A DNA stretch of 64,000 nucleotides. Source: Caprella mutica (lineage: Eukaryota > Arthropoda > Malacostraca > Amphipoda > Caprellidae). Positions within the stretch are counted from its first letter, which is position 1, and each line of letters opens with the position of its first letter. Shown piece by piece: positions 1 through 12,600 of the stretch. The position numbers and the translations under genes are program-made. The DNA lies in NCBI GenBank assembly GCA_947561585.1, contig CANNZV010001150.1, positions 1-64,000 of the forward strand, written 5' to 3'. The notes under the pieces were generated by a model. It was not told the origin of the DNA. It worked only from the letters and a program-made list of their open reading frames with translations, and searched no databases.

Positions 1-74
1 CTTTAAGTACATTGATTTACGAGTACTTGTACTTAGTACTTAAGTACTTTCGATGTACTTTTCGCCCATCTCTG
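1..74 (-). mobile_element. Terminal end of a hAT-like DNA transposon (rest lies outside the window)
   Basis: Read on the minus strand, the piece starts CAGAGATGGGCG and continues with repeated AGTACTTAAGTAC-type motifs. Many hAT transposons have this terminus: CAGAGRTGGGC followed by AGTACT-rich subterminal sequence. The element body would lie to the left of the window, so neither target duplication nor transposase can be checked. Seen: the terminus. Inferred: the superfamily. Confidence 0.55.
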
Positions 75-188
75 TGCTCAAGATACTAAATCCTGTCATG
101 TCAGTTTTTGCCTCCTTACCTAGAAGTATAAACATCCTCTAATTCACTAGCTCTTGATTTTATCTAAAATTGTATTATTGCCTGTTGT

Positions 189-1369
189 ATGAACATAATC
201 AAGTCGATGAGACCAAAACGCTCTGCAAAACCAATCAAGAAAGTATCACTTGCGAAGTACCCTTGCGGAATTTGTATGTCAGCATGTGATGATCCATCTT
301 TAAATGGCCAATCTGTATTTTGTGGAGAATGTAATAAATGGTTTCATGACAAATGTGAGAAGTTGAAATCATTACAACTGACTATATTAGATGGCCTCGT
401 TTATGAGGAATATGTATGTAGTTCATGCTGCCGCACCGATGGGACCTTCGACTTTCAACTCTCGCTCCGGCGTCTTCGTGTGGCGGCGAAAGATGGTTTT
501 GAGAGATGCCGATCAGCCACACAGTTAGAAGCAATTTTGTTGAGGAACAACCCTCTGATGCATAGACACAAGGATAACCCAATTGGAGATAAAAGAATCG
601 ATACTACCACAGAAAGCTTTCTGAACAGATTGGGTAAATTAATTTCAACATTCAAAATATGTTTTCCTCTTTTAAAACCTGTATATTCAAGTTACACTTA
701 GATAATGTTTTCTCTTTAAAATGGCAGTACAGTTTTTTGGATAAGCAAATGGACATAGTATAATGAAGTATTTGAATTTAATTTTTACTTTCTACAGGTG
801 GTGCAAACGGACGGATCCCGGCAGCGGTCACCGGCAACGGAAACTGTCTGTTCAATGCGTTATCAATATGCTTAGTTGAGAACGAGTCTATTACAAACGA
901 GTTACGAGTTCGAACTTGTATTGAGATGTTAACTAATCAGGAGTATTCCAGGCTACATGGAAAAACTGGTATTCCCTTAGTGTCGCCCGATTACTCGGAT
1001 GCCTGTCTCGACTGTGCTGTCGATGGAAGTTATTCATCTGCCTGGACCATTCACGCCGCAGCCATAGTTTTAGGCGTAGAGATCTTATCTGTTTATCCAT
1101 CTTTGAATGGTATTCTCGACAGATGTGTTCCAATACTGAACACAACATTTCGTTCTATCAAGACATCTAAACCTACTGGACCACCGATATACATAATGTG
1201 GACAAGTATGACTGGTCCCTTACCTGGTCTTATATGGACAGCAGACCATTTTGTTCCACTCATACTCTCTCGTGTTCCCGAGACGGTGGTGTTGGATGAC
1301 AAGAAAATTCAAATGTCGACGAAACGGTCATACGCCCAAGTTACAAGGTCACCAACACAGGATAAATAA
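189..1369 (+). CDS. PHD finger plus OTU-like domain protein, two exons
   Basis: Exons 189-633 and 798-1369 join in phase 1 across a 164-bp GT..AG intron and give about 338 residues. Residues 26-80 form a C4HC3 PHD finger: C26, C29, C45, C48, H53, C56, C77, C80, with WFH before the fifth ligand pair. PHD fingers usually bind histone tails or other peptides. The second exon opens with GNGNCLFNALS (Cys165) and later has a DHFVPL block (His299), the nucleophile and histidine blocks of OTU deubiquitinases. The Asp usual three residues before the Cys is Asn here, so activity is uncertain. The layout resembles vertnin-like and other OTU proteins common in invertebrate genomes, some of them transposon-associated. 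The ATG at 189 is the first in the open frame; an upstream exon is possible. Host or element origin is unresolved. Confidence 0.7.
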
Positions 1370-1729
1370 TGATCTTATTTGAGTTTCATAAAAAAAATAG
1401 TAAATTAGACAATAAAACATAACAATTAATCTTAAACAGGGTGTATGCGTGCATGACGTCCGATATGACAAGTTTCTATTGCGATAAATGCGAAAAGAAT
1501 AATAATATGATTTTTTTTATCATAGGTAAATCACAGTCCTTCTACGGAAACGAGAATGGTGTCTACACCAGAAGACAAGGTATGTGAATCGTTTTGCACA
1601 AGTCAAATGATTATTTGTTTCTCTCAATTAATAATATTAGCTATACCTACTGTCCACGTATCTGCCATCAGATTTGTTTTGCATTTTTTCATGTTTTCAC
1701 AGTATCTGAAAAAAACCTTTCCCAAACTA
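1370..1729. other. Gene-flanking sequence, no confident feature
   Basis: AT-rich DNA between the PHD-OTU stop codon and the satellite. A splice-acceptor-like site near 1524 and a donor-like GTATGTGAA near 1580 could bound a short exon, but no recognisable protein sequence lies between them. Nothing else is seen. Confidence 0.4.
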
Positions 1730-3893
1730 GCTCCGGGCGGTTCCGCAAGGCTCCGGGCGGTGCTGAAAAAGTAAGACATAATGATGTCACTTGTGAAATG
1801 ATTTTACTCATTAACGAATCATTTTTTCGTCTCCAAAATTCGTACGAAGGTCAATCATAACCAATTGTACGATATAATGTGCGCGGTCGGTAGAATTTTA
1901 TATCTGGGTAGCTCCGGGCGGTTCTGCAAGGCTCCGGGCGGTGCTGAAAAAGTAAGACATAATGATGTCACTTGTGAAATGATTTTACTCATTAACGAAT
2001 CATTTTTTCGTCTCCAAAATTCGTACGAAGGTCAATCATAACCAATTGTACGATATAATGTGCTCGGGCGGTAGAATTTTGTCCCTGTGTAGCTCCGGGC
2101 GGTTCTGCAAGGCTCCGGGCGGTGCTAAAAAAGTAAGACATAATGATGTCACTTATAAAACGATTTAACTCATTAACGAATCATTTTTTGTCTCCAAAAT
2201 TCGTACGAAGGTCATTCATGACCAATTGTACGATATAATGTGCTCGGGTGGTCAAATTTTGTCCCTGGGTAGCTCCGGGCGGTCCCGCAAGGCTCCGGGC
2301 GGTGTTGATAAAGTAAGACATAATGATGTCACTTGTGAAATGATTTTACTCATTAACGAATCATTTTTTCGTCTCCAAAATTCGTACGAAGGTCAATCAT
2401 AACCAATTGTACGATATAGTGTGCTCGGGCGATAGAATTTTGTCCCTGGGTAGCTCCGGGCGGTTCTGCAAGGCTCCGGGCGGTGCTGAAAAAGTAAGAC
2501 ATAATGATGTCACTTGTGAAATGATTTTACTTATTAACGAATCATTTTTTCGTCTCCAAAATTCGTACGAAGGTCAATCATAACCAATTGTACGTTATAA
2601 TGTGCTCGGGTGGTAGAATTTTGTCCCTGGGTAGCTCCGGGCGGTTCCGCAAGGCTCCGGGCGGTGCTGAAAAAGTAAGACATAATGATGTCACTTATAA
2701 AACGATTTTACTCATTAACGAATCATTTTTTCGTCTCCAAAATTCGTACGAAGGTCAATCATAACCAATTGTACGTTATAATGTGCTCGGGCGGTAGAAT
2801 TTTGTCCCTGGGTAGCTCCGGGCGGTGCTGAAAAAGTAAGACATAATGATGTCACTTGTGAAATGATTTTATTTATTAACGAATCATTTTTTCGTCTCCA
2901 AAATTCGTACGAAGGTCAATCATAACCAATTGTACGTTATAATGTGCTCGGGCGGTAGAATTTTGTCCCTGGGTAGCTCCGGGCGGTTCCGCAAGGCTCC
3001 GGGCGGTGCTGAAAAAGTAAGACATAATGATGTCACTTATAAAACGATTTTACTCATTAACGAATCATTTTTTCGTCTCCAAAATTCATACGAAGGTCAT
3101 TCATAACTAATTGTACGATATAATGTGCTCGGGCGGTAGAATTTTGTCCCTGGGTAGCTCCGGGCGGTTCCGCAATGCTCCGGGCGGTGCTGATAAAGTA
3201 AGACATAATGATGTCACTTGTGAAATGATTTTACTCATTAACGAATCATTTTTTCGTCTCCAAAATTCGTACGAAGGTCAATCATAACCAATTGTACGAT
3301 ATAATGTGCTCGGGCGGTAGAATTTTGTCACTGGGTAGCTCCGGGAAAAAGTAAGACATAATGATGTCACTTGTGAAATGATTTTACTCATTAACGAATC
3401 ATTTTTTCGTCTCCAAAATTCGTACGAAGGTCAATCATAACCAATTGTACGTTATAATGTGCTGGGGCGGTAGAATTTTGTCCCTGGGTAGCTCCGGGCG
3501 GTTCTGCAAGGCTCCGGGCGGTGATGAAAAATTAAGACATAATGATGTCACTTATAAAACGATTTTACTCATTAACGAATCATTTTTTCGTCTCCAAAAT
3601 TCGTACGAAGGTCATTCATGACCAATTGTACGATATAATGTGCTCGGGTGGTCAAATTTTGTCCCTGGGTAGCTCCGGGCGGTCCCGCGAGGCTCCGGGC
3701 GGTGCTGAAAAAGTAAGACATAATGATGTCACTTGTGAAACGATTTTACTCATTAACGAATCATTTTTTCGTCTCCAAAATTCGTACGAAGGTCAATCAT
3801 AACCAATTGTTCGATATAATGTGCTCGGGCGGTAGAATTTTGTCCCTGGGTAGCTCCGGGCGGTTCTGCAAGGCTCCGGGCGGTGCTGAAAAA
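1730..3893 (+). repeat. 181-bp satellite array, about 12 copies
   Basis: Each unit has two GCTCCGGGCGG boxes, then AAGTAAGACATAATGATGTC, a conserved AT-rich block, a TTCGTACGAA palindrome, and ends in TTTGTCCCTGGGTA. Landmark spacing is 180-181 bp. A few units are shortened, for example near 2815 and 3345 where one or both GC boxes are missing. Short open frames across it (for example 3542-3802) only reflect the repetition. Related TCCCTGGGTAGCTCCGG fragments reappear in the same orientation at 15950-16070. Confidence 0.9.
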
Positions 3894-3929
3894 GGGCAGT
3901 ATCTAAAAGACGGAAAAGAATTAATAATC

Positions 3930-6118
3930 GGCGTGAGCGTGCACGCTCACGCCACTGTCTAAAAGCCGGAAAAAAGGAATTTGCGTGCACGCCCACGCAA
4001 CTAAGTTGACTAAAATATGGAAAAGTGGAATTTTATGGAATTTCTTGGCGTGCACGCTCACGCAACTGTCTAAAATGCGGAAAAAAATTATTGGCGTGCA
4101 CGCTCACGCAACTGTCTAAAACGCGGAAAAATTAAAAAAATGACGTGCACGCTCACGCAAATGTCTAAATTAAAATAATTGGCGTGCACGCTCACGCAAC
4201 TGTTTAAAATGTGGAAAAAAAATAATTGGCGTGCACGCACACGCAACTGTCAAAAACGCAGAAATTTTTTTAAAAAATGGCGTGCACGCTCACGCAAATG
4301 TCTAAATTAAAATAATTGGCGTGCACGCTCACGCAACTGTCTAAAATGCGGAAAAAAAAGAATTGGCGTGCACGCTCACGCAACTGTCAGAAACGCAGAA
4401 AAAAAAAAAAAATGGCGTGCACGCTCACGCAAATGTCTAAATTAAAATAATTGGCGTGCACGCTCACGCAACTGTCTAAAATGCGGAAAAAAAAGAATTG
4501 GCGTGCACGCTCACGCAACTGTCAAAAACGCAGAAAAAATAAAAAAATGGCGTGCACGCTCACGCAAATGTCTAAATTAAAATAATTGGCATGCACGCTC
4601 ACGCAACTGTCTAAAATGCGGAAAAAAAATAACTGGCGTGCACGCTCACGCAACTGTCAAAAACGCAGAAATTTTTTAAAAAATGGCGTGCACGCTCACG
4701 CAAATGTCTAAATTAAAATAATTGGCGTGCACGCTCACGCAACTGTCTAAAATGCGGAAAAAAAGAACTGGCGTGCACGCTCACGCAACTGTCAAAAACG
4801 CAGAAAAAATAAAAAAATGGCGTGCACGCTCATGTAAATGTCTAAATTAAAATAATTGGCGTGCACGCTCACGCAACTGTCTAAAATGCGGAAAAAAATA
4901 ATTGGCGTGCACGCTCACGCAACTGTCAAAAACGCATAAAAAATAAAAAAATAGCGTGCACGCTCACTCAAATGTCTAAATTAAAATAATTGGCGTGCAC
5001 GCTCACGCAACTGTCTAAAATGCGGAAAAAAAATAATTGGCGTGCACGCTCACGCAACTGTCAAAAACGCAGAACATTTTTAAAAAATGGCGTGCACGCT
5101 CACGCAAATGTCTAAATTAAAATAATTGGCGTGCACGCTCACGCAACTGTCTAAAATGCGGAAAAAAAGAACTGGCGTGCACGCTCACGCAACTGTCAAA
5201 AACGCAGAAAAAATAAAAAAATGCCGTGCACGCTCACGTAAATGTCTAAATTAAAATAATTGGCGTGCACGCTCACGCAACTGTCTAAAATGCGGAAAAA
5301 AATAATTGACGTGCACGCTCACGCAACTGTCAATAAAGGCATAAAAAAAAAAAATAGCGTGCACGCTCACTCAAATGTCTAAATTAAAATAATTGGCGTG
5401 CACGCTCACGCAACTGTCTAAAATGCGGAAAAAAAATAATTGGCGTGCACGCTCACGCAACTGTCAAAAACGCAGAACATTTTCAAAAAATGGCGTGCAC
5501 GCTCACGCAAATGTCTAAATTAAAATAATTGGCGTGCACGCTCACGCAACTGTCTAAAATGCGGAAAAAAAAGAACTGGCGTGCACGCTCACGCAACTGT
5601 CAAAAACGCAGAAAAAAATAATAAAAAAAGGCGTGCACGCTCACGCAAATGTCTAAATTAAAATAATTGGCGTGCACGCTCACGCAACTGTCTAAAATGC
5701 GGAAAAAAAAGAATTGGCGTGCACGCTCACGCAACTGTCAAAAACGCAGAAAAATTTTAAAAATGGCGTGCACGCTCACGCAAATGTCTAAATTAAAATA
5801 ATTGGCGTGCACGCTCACGCAACCGTCTAAAATGCGGAAAAAAAAGAACTGGCGTGCACGCTCACGCAACTGTCAAAAACGCAAAAAAAAATAAAAAAAA
5901 GGCGTGCACGCTCACGCAAATGTCTAAATTAAAATAATTGGCGTGCACGCTCACGCAACTGTCTAAAATCCGGAAAAAAAATAATTGGCGTGCACGCTCA
6001 CGCAACTGTCAAAAACGCAGAAAAATTTTAGAAAATGGCGTGCACGCTCACGCAAATGTCTAAATTAAAATAATTGGCGTGCACGCTCACGCAACTGTCT
6101 AAAATGCAGAAAATTAAA
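3930..6118 (+). repeat. GCGTGCACGCTCACGC minisatellite, left arm
   Basis: Units of about 45 bp carry GGCGTGCACGCTCACGCAA plus a variable A-rich spacer. From about 4130 on, three unit types alternate (ending AAATGTCTAAATTAAAATAA, ACTGTCTAAAATGCGGAAAA and ACTGTCAAAAACGCAGAAAA), making a higher-order repeat of about 136 bp repeated some 15 times. The outermost copy near 3932-3955 extends to a perfect 24-bp palindrome. The core GCGTGCACGC is itself self-complementary. Confidence 0.92.
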
Positions 6119-6119
6119 T

Positions 6120-6345
6120 TTTTTGAATCAATTTTTTTGACTTAATTTGATGACTCAAATTTTTTTGACTCAAATTTTTTTTGACTCAAATTTTTTATTG
6201 ACTCAAATTTTTTTGACTCAAATTTTTTTGACTCAAATTTTTTTGACTCAAATTTTTTTGACTCAAATTTTTTTGACTCAAATTTTTTTGACTCAAATTT
6301 TTTTGACTCAAATTTTTTGACTCAAATTTCTTGGCTCAATTGTTT
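6120..6345 (+). repeat. 15-bp GACTCAAATTTTTTT minisatellite, left arm
   Basis: About 14 copies of TTTGACTCAAATTTTT, inverted relative to the GAGTCAAAAATATTT array at 14480-15715. Confidence 0.9.
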
Positions 6346-6439
6346 TACATATTTTTCTGTCTGAATACATTTTTTTAAACAACTTTTTTTTTAATTAATT
6401 CCTTCAAATATATTCTTTGAATATATATATCTTTAATTA

Positions 6440-6712
6440 GACTAATTGGTCTCCTTCTGGGAAATCTTACTAAATTTATGAAGTGAAGCACAAGAGAAAC
6501 GACGAAAAAGTTGTACATCCTTTATTTTTCGGTATCCAAAATACTTCTTATTTCTATATATTTCTTTAAAATTAGTCTTAATTAGGTTATTGATAATGAA
6601 TATTCTATTATTCGAAAGCTCTAAAAATAAAGGATGTACAACTTTTTCGTCGTTTCTCTTGTGCTTCACTTCATAAATTTAGTAAGATTTCCCAGAAGGA
6701 GACCAATTAGTC
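6440..6712. mobile_element. Foldback MITE with 89-bp terminal inverted repeats
   Basis: The first 89 bp (from GACTAATTGGTCTCCTTCTG) recur nearly perfectly as the reverse complement at 6624-6712, around a 95-bp AT-rich loop. It interrupts the left arm of the large foldback-like structure. No protein is encoded; the open frame across it is a by-product of the hairpin. The target duplication is ambiguous in this AT-rich setting. Confidence 0.8.
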
Positions 6713-6849
6713 AAATTATAATATCAAGATATGGACTCGAAACTTTAAAACTATCTTTAATTAATAATATTTTTTCTTTTACTATTGATAACCCATAAAT
6801 TGTGATGGGAAGTACACTAGTTAGTGAGAATAAAATAGAAATAGAAATT

Positions 6850-7165
6850 AGCGTGACGACATATTAATTATTAAATTGTATACTATACTTTTGAATGGAA
6901 TAATGTTTTAGCGTGAAAGAAACGTGCGTTACGCAACTTAGTACAATGATGACAGAAAATATAAATTGGCGTAACGATATCAATTGTATAGTTTGATATC
7001 GGATGGAATTATGTGTTGGCGTGATAGAAACGTGCGGCACGCTGCTCAGTGAAAAGATAGCAGAAATTATAAATTATCGTGACGATATCAGTTTTATAGT
7101 TTGTTATTGGGTGGAATTATGTATTGGCGTGATAGAAACGTGCGGCATGCTACCTAGTGAAAAGA
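6850..7165 (-). repeat. Short left-arm array of the 108-bp repeat
   Basis: About two and a half units containing GGCGTGATAGAAACGTGCGG and GACGATATCARTT, the reverse complement of the large array at 9672-14330. Confidence 0.85.
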
Positions 7166-9113
7166 TATACATTCGAATATTTATTATTAAATATTATATC
7201 ACGCTATTGTTTTATTTACACATATTCATTTTTCCGTTTGACTGTTATCATGTAGCGTGACAATATTATGCAATTAGACACTGTTTAGTTTCTTGCTCTT
7301 TGTCAATTTTTATTACTTTTGTTCCTTTAATTTTTATGTTAGTTTCCCCTCAAACTCTTTTATAGAAAACTAATTATTATTTTCTTTGTTTAAAGAAAAT
7401 TCTTCATCCTCTCTCTAAGCTATTCCAATTGATTACGTAAAAGTTTAAGTACCGTTTTTCTCTTGAAACTCAATTTCTATCCGTTTTACAGTAACACATT
7501 GTATTTAATAACTATAAAATTATACATGCGCAACCCATAGCGGTAATTTCCGTCATGTTCCACTCTAATCATGGTAAAATAGCATATAATTACAATTATC
7601 TAGAAGTAATTTAAAAAAAATCACTTAAAAATTTGGTTATTAAAATTAATTGGCTGGAGATTATTTAATTGAATTGACAGGAATCAGAATTCATTAATTA
7701 GTTTGGTAGGTTGGTGAATTTTTATTTTTGCATTACGTACTGTAAAATCTGGCAGCGCCGTTCCCCCGGAACCACACCATTGACCTTGGAACTTGGGTTC
7801 ATCCCCCCATCATCCCACCCTCCCCCCACCCCACACCCAGGTGGGGGGTTTTAGGTGGGGGAACCTCCGTCCATGCCAACGATACATGGGGGGGAGCTTG
7901 CGATATTCGTGTGTGTGTGGTGTGCGCTGACTCTCAGCTTTTTCCTTGGGAAAAACTAAGTAAATATATAAACAGTGCAACTAAAGTTAGAAATCTCATC
8001 TCCTCCTACAGTTTTGGGTCTAAAGCTTAGCCCTTTTGGAATATGAAAGAGCACTGGGGGCTCCACAGGGCCTCAGTTCTGTTTTTTTTTAAATTTCGGC
8101 TTTTGAATTTCGTGAAATTCAATTTTATTTTGTAGAGCTTATAGCTCCTCCCCTGGTGGAAGTAGAGAGTTGTGGATTGTTGTGTCGTGTAGACAATTTT
8201 GAGATGTATCCATTTCCAGGTATGAGAAATCTGTGTGTCGACCATAGTCGTAGCTACACGACCTCAAAGACAAAAGTGAGTGATTTTATAGGTGCTGGGG
8301 GAACCGCCATAGAAGGAGTTGGGGGAGGAAATGTGGTACGTGCTAACTGTTCTTAAATGTGGAAAATGTGTCCGCATCTTTTTGACCTGATGACTTTCCC
8401 TCCTAAACCCAACCATTTTGCCGTGAATGCCATTTCCGTGAGAAAAAATTTCAAAAAAATTTCAGGTCGGAAAAATTTTGGGGCTGAAATGCAAAAATTT
8501 AACATTTTCGCAATTGCGTAGCTCAGCTTGGTTTGGGTCTATGAAAATCATACTTGTATGGTCTTGTATGGAATTTTAGGATCTTTCACGTGATGTGGGT
8601 CCCGTTTTGATCAGAGGGTTCCAGGGTCAAACTCCGGGTCCACGAACGGAGGTCAACTTCAACCCCCATTTTGAGGGGGGTTAGGGGTCGAATTTCGAAA
8701 AAATTTACCATCACAATGAGTGCCATAAGTGTGGCATGGACCATGTCCGTACACCACTTTTTTAGACCAGTTCGACATGTAAAATCGACCAAAAAAAGCT
8801 GTAACGCCATTTTTGGCCAAAAAATGAACTTTGAAACGCTTGTTGAAGGAGGTTTCCTGGGTCCTAGGAACTTTTGACCTACACCATTCTCTAGAGAATC
8901 TCGGAGTCTTTCTGACGCATTATTTCAATTTCCATTTCGGAGGACCGTGAACTCTCACGAATTTTCAGAAAGATACGTCAACTTTTTTTTCACCAAAAAA
9001 CACACCCCCCCCCCCTGTATCATCGGGGGGTTAACACTTTTTTAATTTTGTGATAGATTTTTGTGTTAGGAAGGCTTGTGTTAGGAAGGCTCGTACGTTT
9101 CAAGTATTATCAC
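7166..9113. other. Centre of the foldback-like structure; no gene recognised
   Basis: 7166-7740 is plain AT-rich sequence. 7750-7900 holds runs of C and G (CCCACCCTCCCCCC, AGGTGGGGGG) that could pair with each other. 8390-9040 is a less AT-rich block of unknown origin. 9050-9105 matches the dispersed repeat family seen at 43235-43470, which continues after the MITE at 9114. Six-frame reading shows only short frames with no known motif, so no transposase is apparent. Confidence 0.6.
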
Positions 9114-9292
9114 TAGGGCTGGGACAATATGCTCTAAAAACTATAGATCCCGAAAATATCATAGACGAAACTAAATGAAATGATATCGAATACTATGTAC
9201 CGCTGGTTTAGAACCATTCAATACTCTTTAGTTCTCTCCGTCTATAACATTTTAGGGATCTATGGTTTTTAGAGCATATTGTCCCAGCCCTA
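9114..9292. mobile_element. hAT-type MITE with exact 8-bp TSD
   Basis: A 179-bp element starting TAGGGCTGGGACAATATGCT and ending with its near-perfect reverse complement. Both sides carry the duplication ATTATCAC (9106-9113, 9293-9300). TSD length and terminus indicate the hAT superfamily. It sits inside a copy of the dispersed repeat also found at 43235-43470, whose unoccupied equivalent reads ACTATCAC. It encodes nothing. Confidence 0.9.
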
Positions 9293-9375
9293 ATTATCAC
9301 CTCTTCCATCCGTGAGCTGCTTGTGTCCCTTTTCGTCACATTCATTGCTAAGAGACTGCATTCAAGAAGTAGGTT

Positions 9376-9671
9376 CTCTCTATTTTTGCCGAATAATAGT
9401 GATTGAATTCATATTTATAACCTTTAAACTCTAATATAATAATTTCGTAAAAAAACATATAATTGAATCTGTTGAGGCTTGATTAAAATTAAATGTCCTA
9501 GTGCTGAACAAAATTACGCTACTGACAATAATAATTTCTAAACTTAACTAGGACTAGCTGTACCATATATTTTTACGACTAGTTATATAAATTTAAGATA
9601 GTTTGGTTGAATTAATTAACGATATAACTATAAGCAATTCATCAAAGTTACTATGAAATATTAAATTAAAT
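9376..9671. other. AT-rich spacer in the foldback-like centre
   Basis: No coding potential, repeat or known motif seen. Confidence 0.5.
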
Positions 9672-12600
9672 TTGCGTGCCGCACGTTTCTATCACGCCAA
9701 CATATAATCCATCCGATATCAAACTATACAATTGATATCGTCTCGCTAATTTATAATTTCGGTTATCTTTTCACTAAGCAGCAGGCTGCACATTTCTATC
9801 ACGCCAACACATAATTCCATACGATATTATACTATACAATTGATATCGTCATGCTAATTTATAATTTTTGTTATCTTTTCACTAAGCAGTGTGCCGCACA
9901 TTTCTATCACGCCAACACATAGTTCCATCCGATATTATACTATACAATTGATATCGTCATGCTAATTTATAATTTCGGTTATCTTTTCACTAAGCAGCGG
10001 GCTGCACAATTTTATCACGCCGACACATAGTTCCATCTGATATTTTACTATACAATTGATATCGTCACGCTAATTTAAAATTTCTGTTATCTTTTCACTA
10101 AGCAGCGTGCCGCACGTTTCTGTCACGCCAACACAAAATTCCATCCGATATAATACTATACAATTTATATCGTCACACTAATTTATAATTTCTGTTATCT
10201 TTTCACTAAGCAGCGTGCCGCACGTTTCTGTCACGCCAACACAAAATTCCATCCGATATTCTACTATACAATTGATATCGTCACGCTAATTTATAATTCC
10301 GGTTATTTTTTCACCAAGCAGCGGGCTGCACGTTTCTATCACGCCAACACATAATTCCATCCGATATTATACTATACAATTGATATCGTCACGCTAATTT
10401 ATAATTTCGGTTATTTTTTCACCAAGCAGCGGGCTGCACGTTTCTATCACGCCAACACATAATTCCATCCGATATTATACTATACAATTGATATCGTCAT
10501 GCTAATTTATAATTTTTGTTATCTTTTCACTAAGCTGTGTGATGCACGTTTCTATCACGCCAACATATAGTTCCATCCGTTATCATAACATATAGTTCCA
10601 TCCGTTTATAATTTCGGTTATCTTTTCACTATACAATTGATATCGTCATGCTAATTTATAATTTCGGTTATCTTTTCACTAAGCTGTGTGCCGCACGTTT
10701 CTATCACGCCAACACATAGTTCCATCCGTTATTATACTATACAATTGATATTGTCAGGCTAATTTATAATTTCGGTTATCTTTTCACTAAGCAGCGGGCT
10801 GCACGTTTCTATCACGCCAACACATAATTCCATCCGATATTATACTATACAATTGATATCGTCACGCTAATTTATAATTTCGGTTATCTTTTCACTAAGC
10901 AGCGGGCTGCACGTTTCTATCACGCCAACACATAATTCCATCCGATATTAAACTATACAATTGATATCGTCACGCTAATTTATAATTTCGGTTATTTTTT
11001 CACTAAGCAGCGGGCTGCACGTTTCTATCACGCCAACACATAATTCCATCCGATATTATACTATACAATTGATATCGTCACGCTAATTTATAATTTCGGT
11101 TATTTTTTCACCAAGCAGCGGGCTGCACGTTTCTATCACGCCAACACATAATTCCATCCGATATTATACTATACAATTGATATCGTCATGCTAATTTATA
11201 ATTTTTGTTATCTTTTCACTAAGCTGTGTGATGCACGTTTCTATCACGCCAACATATAGTTCCATCCGTTATCATAACATATAGTTCCATCCGTTTATAA
11301 TTTCGGTTATCTTTTCACTATACAATTGATATCGTCATGCTAATTTATAATTTCGGTTATCTTTTCACTAAGCTGTGTGCCGCACGTTTCTATCACGCCA
11401 ACACATAGTTCCATCCGTTATTATACTATACAATTGATATTGTCAGGCTAATTTATAATTTCGGTTATCTTTTCACTAAGCAGCGGGCTGCACGTTTCTA
11501 TCACGCCAACACATAATTCCATCCGATATTATACTATACAATTGATATCGTCACGCTAATTTATAATTTCGGTTATCTTTTCACTAAGCAGCGGGCTGCA
11601 CGTTTCTATCACGCCAACACATAATTCCATCCGATATTAAACTATACAATTGATATCGTCACGCTAATTTATAATTTCGGTTATTTTTTCACTAAGCAGC
11701 GGGCTGCACGTTTCTATCACGCCAACACATAATTCCATCCGATATTATACTATACAATTGATATCGTCACGCTAATTTATAATTTCGGTTATTTTTTCAC
11801 CAAGCAGCGAGCTGCACGTTTCTATCACGCCAACACATAATTCCATCCGATATTATACTATACAATTGATATCGTCATGCTAATTTATAATTTCGGTTAT
11901 CTTTTCACTAAGCTGTGTGCCGCACGTTTCTATCACGCCAACACATAGTTCCATCCGTTATTATACTATACAATTGATATTGTCAGGCTAATTTATAATT
12001 TCGGTTATCTTTTCACTAAGCAGCGGGCTGCACGTTTCTATCACGCCAACACATAATTCCATCCGATATTATACTATACAATTGATATCGTCACGCTAAT
12101 TTATAATTTCGGTTATCTTTTCACTAAGCAGCGGGCTGCACGTTTCTATCACGCCAACACATAATTCCATCCGATATTAAACTATACAATTGATATCGTC
12201 ACGCTAATTTATAATTTCGGTTATTTTTTCACTAAGCAGCGGGCTGCACGTTTCTATCACGCCAACACATAATTCCATCCGATATTATACTATACAATTG
12301 ATATCGTCACGCTAATTTATAATTTCGGTTATTTTTTCACCAAGCAGCGAGCTGCACGTTTCTATCACGCCAACACATAATTCCATCCGATATTATACTA
12401 TACAATTGATATCGTCATGCTAATTTATAATTTCGGTTATCTTTTCACTAAGCTGTGTGCCGCACGTTTCTATCACGCCAACACATAGTTCCATCCGTTA
12501 TTATACTATACAATTGATATTGTCAGGCTAATTTATAATTTCGGTTATCTTTTCACTAAGCAGCGGGCTGCACGTTTCTATCACGCCAACACATAATTCC

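Noticed and set aside
1436..1590. Third exon of the PHD-OTU gene
   Set aside because: The OTU frame already ends in a stop at 1369 and the short open pieces have no recognisable domain.
1556..3962. Open frames of 70-90 codons in the 181-bp satellite
   Set aside because: The same frame recurs with each unit and ends irregularly; no sign of protein conservation.
6442..6669. 75-codon frame
   Set aside because: It spans the inverted repeats of the foldback MITE at 6440-6712 and has no independent support.
7166..9671. Transposase gene in the centre of the foldback-like structure
   Set aside because: Six-frame reading showed no frame above about 85 codons and no catalytic or DNA-binding motif.
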